This document shows positions 10,511-23,700 of a DNA stretch of 64,000 nucleotides, piece by piece; position 1 is the stretch's first letter, and the number at the start of each line of letters is the position of its first letter. The DNA comes from Bursaphelenchus xylophilus (Eukaryota; Nematoda; Chromadorea; Rhabditida; Aphelenchoididae), in the NCBI GenBank assembly GCA_904066235.2, contig CAJFCV020000005.1, positions 12,271,501 to 12,335,500 on the forward strand, given 5' to 3'. The position numbers and the translations under genes were made by a program. The notes below the pieces were generated by a model. It did not search any database. It was not told the origin of the DNA and saw nothing but the letters and a program-made list of their open reading frames with translations.

Positions 10511-11060
10511 AGGGCTCCGGTCGGCTCCAGCCTTGGGCTGGAGCCTCCCGGAGCAGCCGGCGAGCTGGCTCGGCCTTCGGCCTCGCCAGCTCGCAATAAA
10601 TTTTTATAAAAATAGTCTTTTTCGCTTCTTTTTTTTATTAAAGTAGTATTCTTCGCTGTGCAAGTAGGGCTCCGGTCGGCTCCAGCCTTCGGCTGGAGCC
10701 TCCCGGAGCAGCCGGCGAGCTGGCTCGGCCTTCGGCCTCGCCAGCTCGCAATAAATTTTTATAAAAATAGTCTTTTTCGCTTCTTTTTTTTATTAAAGTA
10801 GTATTCTTCGCTGTGCAAGTAGGGCTCCGGTCGGCTCCAGCCTTCGGCTGGAGCCTCCCGGAGCAGCCGGCGAGCTGGCTCGGCCTTCGGCCTCGCCAGC
10901 TCGCAATAAATTTTTATAAAAATAGTCTTTTTCGCTTCTTTTTTTTATAAAAATAGTCTTTTTCGCTGTGCAGGTAGGGCTCCGGTCGGCTCCAGCCTTC
11001 GGCTGGAGCCTCCCGGAGCAGCCGGCGAGCTGGCGAGGCCTTCGGCCTCGCCAGCTCGCG
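10511..11060. repeat. Tandem array of GC-rich double hairpins (four units)
   Basis: Four units of about 155 bp, each a GC-rich double hairpin followed by AATAAATTTTTATAAAAATAG. The last unit contains a perfect 31-bp inverted repeat at 11027-11057 (14-bp stem, loop TTC). The GC-rich cores alternate with AT-rich linkers. Confidence 0.9.
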
Positions 11061-13560
11061 ATAATTTTTCGCTTATGTATGGAATTCGCAGTTTTGGCAG
11101 AAATTTGGCCAGTGCTCACTGAATTCGAAAGCGATTGGGCTGAAATTTGGCACGATTGAAGCTTGTGGAATTTGTCGAAAATTGACCCGAGCCGAATTTT
11201 GAATTTTACACTTTTGCCCTCGGGGCGTATTTAGATCGCTGAAAAAATTTAATTTTGGTCTGGACGGTCGTATTTTAGGAAAAGTTGGAGTTGCGCACAT
11301 GAATATTACCCAAAATTTGATTCCGCGTCGATTGGTACCAAGATCGTGTCAATAGCTCCACTGGCAGCCGAGTTCTGGAAGGGCGGATGCAGAAAATTTC
11401 AATTTTGCAATTTGTCGTTATGCAGGCGGGGTAAGATGGTCGTATGTTGGGAAGTGAAAGTTGTTTCTAGGGCAGTTTGACGTGCTGATTACGGGGCTCA
11501 TCTCGAAAATCCGAAAAATTTGAAGTCCGAGCCCTGAGGGCCGATTTTCTGGAAAAAATCCCGAAAATTTTGCGCGCCGCATTCGATCTGCCTTAGGGCA
11601 TGGTATCAGAATCCGAAAAAAAGCACAGAGTAACTTCAGTCTATTCCCGAGCCAACGCCGAGCCATTTTTTTGAATTTCGACCTAGTTTCCGAGAAACGG
11701 AAATTTGAATATTACACATGACACCAAGAATTTCAAAAAATCTCGAATAGCTAAAATACGAAATACGATAGCAAGATACGAAAGGTGGTTCTAGAGTAAG
11801 TCAGGCACGCAGATTCAGAATCCGTCGTCAAAATCCAGAAATTCCGTCATCTTGATGGTGAAAAATGGAAATTTCGGAAAATCGGGAATAACTATCGACC
11901 GGTCGATAAATGGACTATGGTGTAACGGGATGTTTTTCATTACTCGAGATGTGGATACGAATGGAATTTGAGTTTTTTTCACTCCGATGCCCTGAAGGCT
12001 CAAACTGCTATCTGGCCCTGGGGGCATGTTATGCAAATTTCGAAAATCCGCGAAGGAAGGGCCCCACCCACACATGAAATATCACCCAATAGCTTGTCCC
12101 AACTGCTCCTGGTTCAAAAGTTACGGGCGATCAAAAATCGAAAAATTTCATTTTCAACAGGGCGCAGCTCGCGGGAAAAGCAAAATTTCCACTAAGCGCT
12201 GATGCCAAAAGTCTTAGAATCTTGTGTAGCAACTTCGCGAAAATTTTTTTCCCGATATCTCAACGTTGAATAGTTTTCAGTTTAGTTTTTTAGGGTATCC
12301 GAAAGATACCATAAAAAACTAAACTGAAAACTATTCAACGTTGAGATATCGGGAAAAAATTTTTAGTGAAGTTGCTACACAAAATTCTAAGACTTTTGGC
12401 ATCAGCGGATAGTTGAAATTTTTCGTTTCGCGCGAGCTGCGCCCTGTTGAAAATGAAATTTTTCGATTTTTGATCGCCTGTAACTTTTTGCATACCAGAG
12501 AGCAGTTTGGACAAGCTTTTGCAGTGATATTTCATCGACTGTGTGTGGCGGCCCTTCCTTCGCGGATTTTCGAAATTTGCATAACATGCCCCCAGGGCGA
12601 TATAGCAGTTTGAGCCTTCAGGGCATCGGAGTGAAAAAACTCAAATTCCATTCGTATCCACATCTCGAGTAATGAAAAACATCCCGTTACACCATAGTCG
12701 ATTTATCGACCGGTCGATAGTTATTCCCGATTTTCCGAAATTTCCATTTTTCACCATCAAGATGACGGAATTTCTGGATTTTGACAACGGATTCTGATTC
12801 AGCATGCCTGATATACCCTAGAACCACCCTTCGTATCTTGCTATCGTATTTCGTATTTTAGCTATTCGAGATTTTCCGAAATTTCCCGAAAAAAGTCGAA
12901 ATTTTCCGGAATTTTTTTCTGGAAAACTAGATCGAAATTCAAAAATCCGGCTCCACAGCGACATAGCTATTAGTCTCAGCTATCGCTGGAATTTTTTCGG
13001 CTACTGGGACCCTGCCGGAAGTCAGATCAAACTGTTGGCGCAAAATTTTCGGGATTTTTTGCACAAAATCCGCCCTCAGGGCTCAGACTTCAAATTTTTC
13101 GGATTTTCGAGATAAGCCCCGTAATTAGCACATCAAACTGCCCTAGAAACAACTTTCACTTCCCAACATACGACCATCTTACCCCGCCCGCCTAGCGACA
13201 AAGGCAAAAATTCGAAATTTTCTGGATCCGCCCTTCCAGAACTCGGCTGCCAGTGGAGCTATCGACACGATCTTGGTACCAATCGACGCAGAATCAAATT
13301 TTGGGTAATATTCATGTGCGCAACTCCAACTTTTCTTAAAATACGACCGTCCAGACCAAAATTAAATTTTTTCAGCGAACTAAATACGCCCCGAGGGCAA
13401 AAGTGTAAAATTCAAAATTCGGCTCGGGTCAATTTTCGACAAATTCCACAAGCTTCAATCGTGCCAAATTTCAGCCAAATCGCTTTCGAATTCAGTGAGC
13501 ACTGGCCAAATTTCGGCCAAAAGTGCGAATTCCTTACACAAGCGAAAAATTATTGCGAGC
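11050..13560. repeat. Head-to-head cassette pair forming a 2.5-kb palindrome
   Basis: The sequence up to 12300 is followed by a diverged reverse complement of itself (12301-13560). At the centre, TTTAGGGTATC meets CGAAAGATACC. The arms differ by substitutions and small indels, so this is an old inverted arrangement and not a simple assembly fold. The right arm ends in hairpin units in the opposite orientation (13555-13790). Confidence 0.85.
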
Positions 13561-13792
13561 TGGCGAGGCCGAAGGCCGAGCCAGGCTCGCCAGCTATTCT
13601 CGGGAGGCTCCAGCCGAAGGCTGGAGCCGACCAGAGCCCTACTACACAGCGAAACAGACAATTTTTATAAAAATTTATTGCGAGCTGGCGAGGCCGAAGG
13701 CTGACTGCTTGCTTATACGGGATGCTCCAGCCGAAGGCTGAGCCCCTGGAGTGGAAAGCCGGAGCGAGCCCGGCTCCCGGCCTTCGGCCTCG

Positions 13793-15350
13793 CCAGCTCG
13801 CAATAAATTTTTATAAAAATAGTCTTTTTCGCTTCTTTTTTTTATTAAAGTAGTATTCTTCGCTGTGCAAGTAGGGCTCCGGTCGGCTCCAGCCTTCGGC
13901 TGGAGCCTCCCGGAGCAGCCGGCGAGCTGGCTCGGCCTTCGGCCTCGCCAGCTCGCAATAAATTTTTATAAAAATAGTCTTTTTCGCTTCTTTTTTTTAT
14001 AAAAATAGTCTTTTTCGCTGTGCAGGTAGGGCTCCGGTCGGCTCCAGCCTTCGGCTGGAGCCTCCCGGAGCAGCCGGCGAGCTGGCGAGGCCTTCGGCCT
14101 CGCCAGCTCGCGATAATTTTTCGCTTATGTATGGAATTCGCAGTTTTGGCAGAAATTTGGCCAGTGCTCACTGAATTCGAAAGCGATTGGGCTGAAATTT
14201 GGCACGATTGAAGCTTGTGGAATTTGTCGAAAATTGACCCGAGCCGAATTTTGAATTTTACACTTTTGCCCTCGGGGCGTATTTAGATCGCTGAAAAAAT
14301 TTAATTTTGGTCTGGACGGTCGTATTTTAGGAAAAGTTGGAGTTGCGCACATGAATATTACCCAAAATTTGATTCCGCGTCGATTGGTACCAAGATCGTG
14401 TCAATAGCTCCACTGGCAGCCGAGTTCTGGAAGGGCGGATGCAGAAAATTTCAATTTTGCAATTTGTCGTTATGCAGGCGGGGTAAGATGGTCGTATGTT
14501 GGGAAGTGAAAGTTGTTTCTAGGGCAGTTTGACGTGCTGATTACGGGGCTCATCTCGAAAATCCGAAAAATTTGAAGTCCGAGCCCTGAGGGCCGATTTT
14601 CTGGAAAAAATCCCGAAAATTTTGCGCGCCGCATTCGATCTGCCTTAGGGCATGGTATCAGAATCCGAAAAAAAGCACAGAGTAACTTCAGTCTATTCCC
14701 GAGCCAACGCCGAGCCATTTTTTTGAATTTCGACCTAGTTTCCGAGAAACGGAAATTTGAATATTACACATGACACCAAGAATTTCAAAAAATCTCGAAT
14801 AGCTAAAATACGAAATACGATAGCAAGATACGAAAGGTGGTTCTAGAGTAAGTCAGGCACGCAGATTCAGAATCCGTCGTCAAAATCCAGAAATTCCGTC
14901 ATCTTGATGGTGAAAAATGGAAATTTCGGAAAATCGGGAATAACTATCGACCGGTCGATAAATGGACTATGGTGTAACGGGATGTTTTTCATTACTCGAG
15001 ATGTGGATACGAATGGAATTTGAGTTTTTTTCACTCCGATGCCCTGAAGGCTCAAACTGCTATCTGGCCCTGGGGGCATGTTATGCAAATTTCGAAAATC
15101 CGCGAAGGAAGGGCCCCACCCACACATGAAATATCACCCAATAGCTTGTCCCAACTGCTCCTGGTTCAAAAGTTACGGGCGATCAAAAATCGAAAAATTT
15201 CATTTTCAACAGGGCGCAGCTCGCGGGAAAAGCAAAATTTCCACTAAGCGCTGATGCCAAAAGTCTTAGAATCTTGTGTAGCAACTTCGCGAAAATTTTT
15301 TCCCGATATCTCAACGTTGAATAGTTTTCAGTTTAGTTTTTTAGGGTATC
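13793..15350. repeat. Near-identical direct duplication of 10741-12298
   Basis: Every landmark is offset by 3052 bp and the two 1.56-kb copies look identical apart from a T-run length difference near 12240/15295. This is far closer than any other cassette pair in the window, implying a very recent duplication or an assembly artefact. Confidence 0.9.
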
Positions 15351-15354
15351 TTTC

Positions 15355-15515
15355 GACAAGCCCCCGCTTCGCGGGGCCTTGACGTCGCTGTGCGCGCAAA
15401 GGTTGCCACGGATGAAGGTTGTTGATCGCGCACTACCTCTGGAGTCGCTGGCCCCGCTTCGCGCGGCCAGAAAAACGCGCTGACGCGCGTTCTACTTACT
15501 CAAGCCCGCGAGAAA
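15355..15515. repeat. Multi-hairpin block, copy 3
   Basis: Third copy of the block at 101-265, with loop TGAC in the AACGCGC stem. The 34-bp tandem repeat that follows copies 1 and 2 is missing here. Confidence 0.7.
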
Positions 15516-15639
15516 GACATGCTCCGCTCCGGCCCGGAGCTAACATTTCGAATCAAAATCACTCACCCCAGCCAACCCTAATTTACCCCGCCCCCTTGGA
15601 ATGGGGAATTCCGCTTTATTTCTCCGTCTTCTCTTCCGG

Positions 15640-15955
15640 TCTCTCGCTCTCCGCTCTCTCTCGAAATTCGAACTTGCGTAAAAGCAAAGGAATTTCCCTC
15701 TCTCGCTCTCCGCTCTCTCTCGAAATTCAAACTTGCGTAAAAGCAAAGGAATTTCCCTCTCTCGCTCTCCGCTCTCTCTCGAAATTCAAACTTGCGTAAA
15801 AGCAAAGGAATTTCCCTCTCTCGCTCTCCGCTCTCTCTCGAAATTCGAACTTGCGTAAAAGCAAAGGAATTTCCCTCTCTCGCTCTCCGCTCTCTCTCGA
15901 AATTCAAACTTGCGTAAAAGCAAAGGAATTTCCCTCTCTCGGCTCGGTCTCGCAC
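15640..15955. repeat. 59-bp tandem array, CT-rich
   Basis: Five units at 59-bp spacing (CGAAATTC at 15662, 15721, 15780, 15839, 15898), each with CTTGCGTAAAAGCAAAGG and a run of CTCTCTCGCTCTCCGC. Single units occur at about 755-815 and 3095-3145. Confidence 0.9.
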
Positions 15956-15974
15956 AAAAAAATACAAAGTCCAC

Positions 15975-17345
15975 CGCTGTTGGGGACGACTCGGCTCGGC
16001 CTCCGGCCTCGCCGAGTCGTATTTTAGGAAATGAAAGTGGTTTCTGGACCGGTTTTTCACGCTGAACACGATGGTCCAAGTCTCGATTCACGAAATTTGA
16101 ATTCTGACGCCCTGAGGGCAATTTTCGGCCGAACCGCCCACTTTTGGCCGAAATTTGGCCAGTGCTCACTGAATTCGAAAGCGATTTGGCTGAAATTTGG
16201 CACGATTGAAGCGTGTGGAATTTGTCGAAAATTGACCCGAGCCGAATTTTGAATTTTACACTTTTGCCCTCGGGGCGTATTTAGTTCGCTGAAAAAATTT
16301 AATTTTGGTCTGGAGGGTCGTATTTTAGGAAAAGTTGGAGTTTCGCACATGAATATTACCCAAAATTTGATTCTGCGTCGAATGGTACCAAAATCGTGTC
16401 GATAGCTCCACTGGCAGCCGAGTTCTGGAAAGGCGGATCCAGAAAATTTCGAATTTTTGCCTTTGTCGCTAGGCGGGCGGGGTAAGATGGTCGTATGTTG
16501 GGAAGTGAAAGTTGTTTCTAGGGCAGTTTGACGTGACGATTACGGGGCTTATCTCGAAAATCCGAAAAATTTGAAGTCCGAGCCCTGAGGGCCGATTTTC
16601 TGGAAAAAACCCCGAAAATTTTGCGCGCCGCATTCGATCTGCCTTAGGGCATGATATCAGAAGCCGAAAAAACGCACAGAGTAACTTCAGTCTATTCCAG
16701 AGCCAACACCGAGCCACTTTTTTGAATTTCGATCTAGTTTTTCCGGAAGAGCTTCCGGAAAATTTGGAGTTTTTTCGGAAATTTCGGAAAATCTGGAATA
16801 GCTAAAATACGAAATACGATATCAAGATACGAAAGGTGGTTCTAGGGTAAGTCAGGCATGCTGAATCAGAATCCGTCGTCAAAATCCAGAAATTCCGTCA
16901 TCTTGATGGTGAAAAATGGAAATTTCGGAAAATTGGGAATAACTATCGACCGGTCGATTATTTTTGGGGGGTGTAACGGAGTAATGTCATTTTTTTGAGA
17001 TGCAGATACGAATGGAACTTGAAAATTTTTGATTCCGTTCCGATTGGCGACAAAACGGACTTTTTTGCCTAAGGGCAAGATATGCAAATTTTGAAAATCC
17101 GCAAAGTTTTGGACCCCAACAAAGGTGAAACTGAGCCAGAAGCTAAGGAAAAGTCGAAAAATTCAAAAAGTTACGCCCAAAAGAAAATCAAAAAATTTCA
17201 TTTTCAAACGCCCGTAATTCCCGCCAAAATCGGCGGAAGGGAAATCAAAAAAATTAAAAGTCTTAGAATTTCGTGTTCTACCGCTATGCCAAATTTCAAG
17301 TCGATAAGTCAACGTCTTCGATTTTTTATATTTCTCACTTAGGTT
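15975..17345. repeat. Long non-coding cassette, copy 5
   Basis: Diverged copy of 11070-12298, then of 1909-2390 (the palindrome with CGACCGGTCG is near 16945). It ends at TTAGGTTTCTTTCGA, the boundary next to the hairpin block. It adjoins the downstream side of the Helitron polyprotein gene. Confidence 0.7.
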
Positions 17346-17349
17346 TCTT

Positions 17350-17590
17350 TCGACAAGCCCCCGCTTCGCGGGGCCTTGACGTCGCTGTGCGCGCAAAGGT
17401 TGCCACACGTGCTCTACTGTTGATCGCGCACTACCTCTGGAGTCGCTGGCCACGCTTCGCGCGGCCAGAAAAACGCGCTAACGCGCGTTCTACTTACTCA
17501 AGCCCGACAGTTATGGTCAGGTAAAGGCCGCGCGCCAGCGCTACTTTTCATCAGCTAAAGGCCGCGCTCCAGCGCTACCTTACATAAGTT
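17350..17590. repeat. Multi-hairpin block, copy 4, downstream of the polyprotein
   Basis: Fourth copy of the block (AACGCGC stem with loop TAAC), followed by a two-unit stub of the 34-bp repeat. Read on the minus strand it gives a GC stem-loop (CCCCGC-GAA-GCGGGG), then about 17 nt, then CTAA. Helitron 3' ends are known to carry a hairpin shortly before CTRR, so this is a candidate 3' terminus of the copy-B element. The base after CTAA is G, not the usual T, so the match is incomplete. Confidence 0.45.
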
Positions 17591-17762
17591 TCCTTTGTAG
17601 TCATTGACCGGCTCTTAGTGAAAAGCCTCCCCGCCACGTCAAGGCGGCCGGTCGTCGGGGAAGTGGTGTTTTTTTTTTTGGAAAAAATCAAAAACCCTTT
17701 TTTTTACAAAACCTTTATCCTACTCTCTTTATGAATTTTAATTGCTGCTTATTTTGTCCTGC

Positions 17763-20700
17763 TTATTCCTCCGCAGGTCTTGCAGGGTATTTCAACTTCT
17801 GCTTCTCGTAAATTTTGTCGAGATTGCGCAGGAACTCGGTCACTGGCCCGTATACCACATTGTCAATCTCGTCTGTATCGACGTGAGAGTATATGTGGAT
17901 ATCAGCAGCTCTTCTTGTGCGACTAAGCGACACATATGTCTGGCCGTGACTGAAGACTGGATCGTCCAAGAACAACCCAACCACGTTCAAAGTTTGGCCT
18001 TGCGCACGATTAATCGACATCGCAAAGGCCAACTGCAACGGGAACTGATACCGCGTAAAGCGGATTCCAGCTTTAGATTGCTTTGGAGGACGGTAGTCGA
18101 ACCGACTCCGAGCGATCAGAGCTGTCTGGCCAAGATTGCCGTTTGAGTCAATCTTTTGACACTCAATGAGGTCGTTGTTCAAAGCAACGACGCGCATTCT
18201 GGTTCCGTTAGAGAAACCGGTGCGCACCGATAAGTTCTTGCGCAAAACGACATCGACTCCAACTTTAAGTTTGAGTTCTCCAGGAGGCATATTGCCGTCG
18301 TTTACTTTGCAAATTTGTTCTTGCATTGCCTCGATCACTGTATGATCAAAGTTACTGACGTCGTCAGGATTGGGAGTGTTCACCGAGACGTACACTTGCT
18401 CTTTTCCGGGGAAACGGTCAAGAATTTCTGTATTCAGATTCATTACAGTCTGAACTCGGGGGGCTAAGATTGCCATTCCTGTAGGTCTATCTTCAATGCC
18501 CAACTGGAGGTGACTCTCAGGAAAGACGGCCTCAATCATGTCTTGAGGACTTGTGTGATTGTGTATCGCTGGATGAAGCTTATGCCTCACCGATATCATG
18601 GACAATCTTGATTCGAAGTTTGTCCCGGAGCCAATCTCACTGAGAAACTGTCTATAGCTCCGTTCGTCGGCTCTTGTTCTGTGATTTTGCTTCAGTACGA
18701 TGTACTGCATCTCAGAATCCTTTGAAATTAAGGACTTGGTAAACTCTTGGCCAATCGACAGATCAGTGCAGACAGGCAAGATCTGCTGATAATCGCCTCC
18801 ATACACAATAACCAACTGACGGTCAATGTCGCCCGGTTTGCGAACGTGACGTAAAAGCCGTTGCAAATAGTTATATAGGTCGACATGAAGTTGGCTTGAC
18901 TCGTCAATTATCAATAAGCCAAGTTCACGAAGACGTTGGGCTTTCTGATCTTCGTACTTTAGTGTCGGAAGAGTGTCCGAGTCAAGATTAATCGGAGCCC
19001 ATATCAGATTGTGAAGGGTCTGGCCGGTCTTAATTAAGTTAGCAGCAACGCCAGTTGTGGCAGTTGCTGCGTGCTTGATGCCCTGCTCTTGACAATAGTC
19101 AATGAGTTCATTATAAAGGGTTGTTTTCCCTGTTCCGCCTGCTCCGTGTAAGAAGAACTGACGGTGTGGAATGGCTTTGTTTTGAGGCGCCAATTCCAAT
19201 GCTTTCGTTATCGTGTCGAATGCATATTGCTGATCATCTCCAAAGCTGACTTTAGGCTTTTTAGGCTCAGCAGGACGATCAGTGCTGTCGAACTCACCGA
19301 TAAATAAGTCCTCGTTCTCACCATGAACGTCTGGATCGTAAGTTCCAGTTAGTGGTGGTAAATTGAACGACTCGTACTTCCCACCCATGTTGGAGAGGTA
19401 ATAACTGAGAAGTTCTAAAGCTCTACGCTCCTGCCTTTGCCTGATTTCATCATCCGGCATATTGGGTCTGTGGAACGGAGGCATCAACATGTGGATCTTG
19501 TAATCGTTCCACAGTTGAAGCTGGTCTTCAATAAGTTGACCTGCCTCAATCAGTACTTGGGCAAATAAAAACACAAAGTGTTTACATGTACGGCCCCGGG
19601 CTTGATCAAGGGCATGTCGCCACAGGACATCTGAATGGAAGAGTCCTCGGGCTTGTGCAGCTTCCAAGAACGTGGCGAAGATCTGGTCTTCGTGCGTTCG
19701 GCACTCTTCGAAGCTCTTGAGGCAAGGAACTGTCAGAATTATGGACCTCAAGGCCAATAACTCCTTGTTCTTCACCGAGACTTCGCGCATTTGCACGATC
19801 TTTTTCATTTGTTTTTTGTACTTTCTGTACGTCTTTGTCTTGTAGTCGTACGCATAGTTTCTGTTTAATTCAATGTACGTGAGATCAGCTGTTTCTTCAG
19901 CGTTTTCTGCACAGTACTGAAAGTATGCGGTCAACCTTGAATACACGTTTGGATTCAGGTTGCTAACTTTTTGCGCTATGTTCTCGATAGGCTCTCCGTC
20001 AGCCGCGTAAACATAGTTGTCCCCGGGCATGTGGATTCCAATTTGTTCCACAATATGGGAGACAAAGACAGGCCCGAAGCTGAAAATGCGAAGGTGAGCT
20101 TCTTGGGGCGTGATATAATTCGCACCCATATAGTATTCGGGCTCATGAATGTCCACTTCCTTTGTCTTTGGGTTAATCTCGATTCCGTAGATCTTTTCGT
20201 TCGGATTTTTTTTCTCGGGGTCAATCTCGTTCTCTTCGAACGGATGATCCGTGTCGAGTTTCGCTTGTCTTTCTTTTTCAAGTTCTTTTTCTTTCTGTTT
20301 CTGAGCTTCGAGAGCTTCAAATTCAGAAATGACTTGAACGATGGCGTGGTCATTCCCCTTTAAGATATACTTTAATACGTATGCGGGGGTGCCGTTGGTG
20401 CACACGGCCTCAACATTTGAATGACCGTCCCACCATGTGAGCAAAGTCTTGTTGTATGGTACAACGTGACGATCGGTGTAGACGCGTTGAACGCCGTCCA
20501 CAATTTTACTTCCTGAATGGACTGGGACTGCGACGTCCTTTCCACGTTCCAACCTTTGATAGGCCACATATCCAGGGCCAATTCTGGTTTCCGGAGCAAT
20601 TTCCTGAGGATAGCGGCGGGTGCACTTTCCGTTTTTGTCCCGGCACAGATCGGTTTCTTTGCAGTCATGGATCATGTACCGAAGAACCTTGTCATGAACC

Positions 20701-23700
20701 TCAGCATCTGCGACAGGATCTGGGAATCTGGCCGAGATGAATTCGTCGACAACGTGAGCCGACATTTCCTTATGTTCAGTCCAGAGGAGCAAATGAACAT
20801 GTGGATTTCCTCGTTTCTGGAACTCCAAAGACATGTAGTAGCCTAGGCTTTGCCCAAACCACCCTTGCTGTCCTTTCTGCGGAGGCGCAATACGTTTCAT
20901 GAGTTCGACAACCTTTTGTCGAAAGACTCGGTTTAGAATGTCATATGCATTCTTCGGATCAACTCCTTTGTTTCCGCAAAGATGGAGGAAATCAGGCCAT
21001 TCCGAGTTCGCAGTCAATGTTATAAAGAAACTGGGCGAACCCAATGTCTGAGCCATGGCTATACAGTTCGAATACTGTCGCTGATAGTAGCGACGACTGT
21101 ATCGGTGACCTGGAGGCATCCTAGTCAGCTTACCAAGCTGGTAGCCTTTGGACTTCTGTTTGAGAAGTTCCGAAAAGTTTTCGCGGACATATTTAGCGTC
21201 GACGCGTCGCTTGGGAATTACGTTTTTCTCGTAGTAATCAAAGACCTGTTCTTCGATTCCCAAGGCTTTTTGACAAATCCAGCGGCCACCGAGTTTATAG
21301 TGGTTATAAATTCGATGAACTCCCCGATCTCGAGGTCTTCGCTGAAGCCTATACTTGACTTGCATCCGGAAAGAGCAGTTCTTTGCCTTCGGCTTTATTT
21401 TCTTGGGAAGAACATCGTTCTCGTCGACTGCTTCTTCCAATTCTTCAATATTAATGTCGTCCTCGTTTTCTTTCAACCCGGCAGGAAGCGGGTTCAACGC
21501 GACATTCACCTCAAAAGGCAAGAACTCATCGTCATCTCCAGGCCGAGGCTCTGGGAGTATATCATCTGCACCGACATCACGCAATGGAAGATGTCGGTGG
21601 AAGTATGGCTCACCATGTATAAACAGAAGAGGATAAAGAAAGGCGTCAAGTTCAGGCAAATAAGCTTTGTACTTCGCCGATTGGTGACCTCGACTGAACA
21701 CGACCATACCGGGCGGAAGCTTAACATTACCGTTCTCATCGTTTAGATAAACAACGGCATGTTCCGCAACTTCGGGTTTATTGATCTGCCTTTCGTGAAG
21801 GTCCTTAGGAAGCAACTGTTGTCTTAATTCAGGACTCAGATCTTTTGCATCAACAATTTTCAGGAAGTAATTCTCACTTGGTTTGCCTTCCAAACCAAGG
21901 AATTGCTGCCGTTCAATAATTGTATAATACATTTGCGCCAAGTCGTTGTACTGGCGAATGTAATTATAAAAGAACGCTGTTAACGCATCAAACGCAGCTT
22001 TATGCGACATGTTTGTGTACATTTTTGTCTTTTTCAATTGATCACAAACGTCATCGTCTGTTAGATCCGGGGCAAATCTCAGCAACTGTCCAAGAAGAAG
22101 CGTATTTGAGATTCCTTCCGGATTAGAGACGTGATACGTCGTTTGTCCATTAATGTTAACCACTGGCGCTCCGCGTCCAGGTGGATCGGACTGGTGTACA
22201 GTTTGGGCCCCAAATGCGTACATTTGGTTTAATCTGGGGCTCTCATCTCGATAACAGAGGTAGTACTCCTTCGGAAGAGGTTTCAGGGGGAAACTCCCTT
22301 CTCCAAGAACCAAATTTTGTTGAAACTCAGGCATGTCTCGAAGGTCTGGCATGACCACTTCGCCGTTCTTGCAACATTCTGAAGAAGTCTCTCCAGAAAG
22401 CAACCAAGCCTGACAATGCGGGCAATCATAGAAAAGACCCACGTGGTATGGGTGCCGATAATAATAGCCGCTGCTGTGAGAGGCCTGACAGTGCATGGTA
22501 GTCCGCCCTTTCTTTGAAGACTTTGACCGTTTTAGTTCTTCTTTTTGAACATAGTCTTTTTGGCTCCTCCGCACAATACCCCTTGTCTGGGTTCTTGGAG
22601 TGAATGGAGGAGGAGTTGGAGGCCTTGGTGCAGGCTGCGTTTTCGCAACTGCCACTCTTGGAGGTGACGGCGGACTGTCGGCCTTACTTTCATTTTCAAA
22701 GTCTAGGCAGAGCTGATGATACACGTTATCAGTCGCAGAGCTGCAAAACATGGAATTCAAGATTCGAATGGAATAATTTGCTGCTCGGCCATATGGCCAG
22801 CAAACCACATCCTTTGGTGGCATTCCATTTGCATATTTTTGCGTAGCTTGCAAGTAAAGCTCAGCATTGCAAACCGTGTAGTTTGCAGAAAAATTGCCGT
22901 TATCCGTCCAGAAGTACTGACACGAATTCGACGTCACGAAAATCTCAGCTCGCGGATCGGCGCCGGTTTGAGGACAGAAACAATTCTGATAAACTCTGAC
23001 AAACATTTCGTGAAAGTCTTGAGCTTTAATCCCGGTTCTAGCAGGATCAATCATGATGACGTTGGCTGATCGCCTGGTCCTATACATTATTGCCAACACG
23101 AAATGACGGGATGTTAAAATCTTTTTAGTCTTTCGTGAGGGTCGATTTTTCATAATCAATGGAATGAATATGGCAGGATTCGACTGAATTTCGTCGTTTT
23201 CCTGAGTCCCAATGTTAATTAAACAATAGTCGGCTGGATCGGCAGAGGTATCCAGCGACCATGTTGGCGAGATGAGTCCCAAAGGTCTCGCTGACTGGCT
23301 TATGATTTGAGCCAGTGGGAAGGTAAAGAGGCGAGTATCAAACCCGTCGTCATCGTTTTGAACTTGCGATATTTCGCATTCCCCGAGAAGCCTTTCTTCG
23401 AATGTCTTTGTGTTCGTGCTTACACGGGTAGCGTCTTTAAACAACTGAACCATGTAGCGATAATCTTTGCCGGAGTACTTTTCCCGAGCGAATAGTTTGT
23501 AACCCTCAGAGACCTCTGGAATCTCGAGGGCTTTCTCTTCTTTCGCTATCATGAGAGAAATGTTAACGCTGTCAAAGCGTTTCATAAGTTTGGCCTCAGC
23601 TGATTTGTCCCTCGGGGAAGTCCTGGGTTTCTTTGGGGAGGCCTCGATCTGACTTGAGTTTTCCTTGTCCGTCTGCGGTTTAGTAACTGATCTCCTTTTT

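Noticed and set aside
10793..11119. Identical 108-aa frames here and at 13845-14171
   Set aside because: Translation of the GC-rich hairpin array; identity reflects the recent direct duplication and not conserved protein.
19971..21746. Several plus-strand frames of 90-254 aa opposite the polyprotein
   Set aside because: Shadow frames of the Rep-helicase coding region, without domains of their own.
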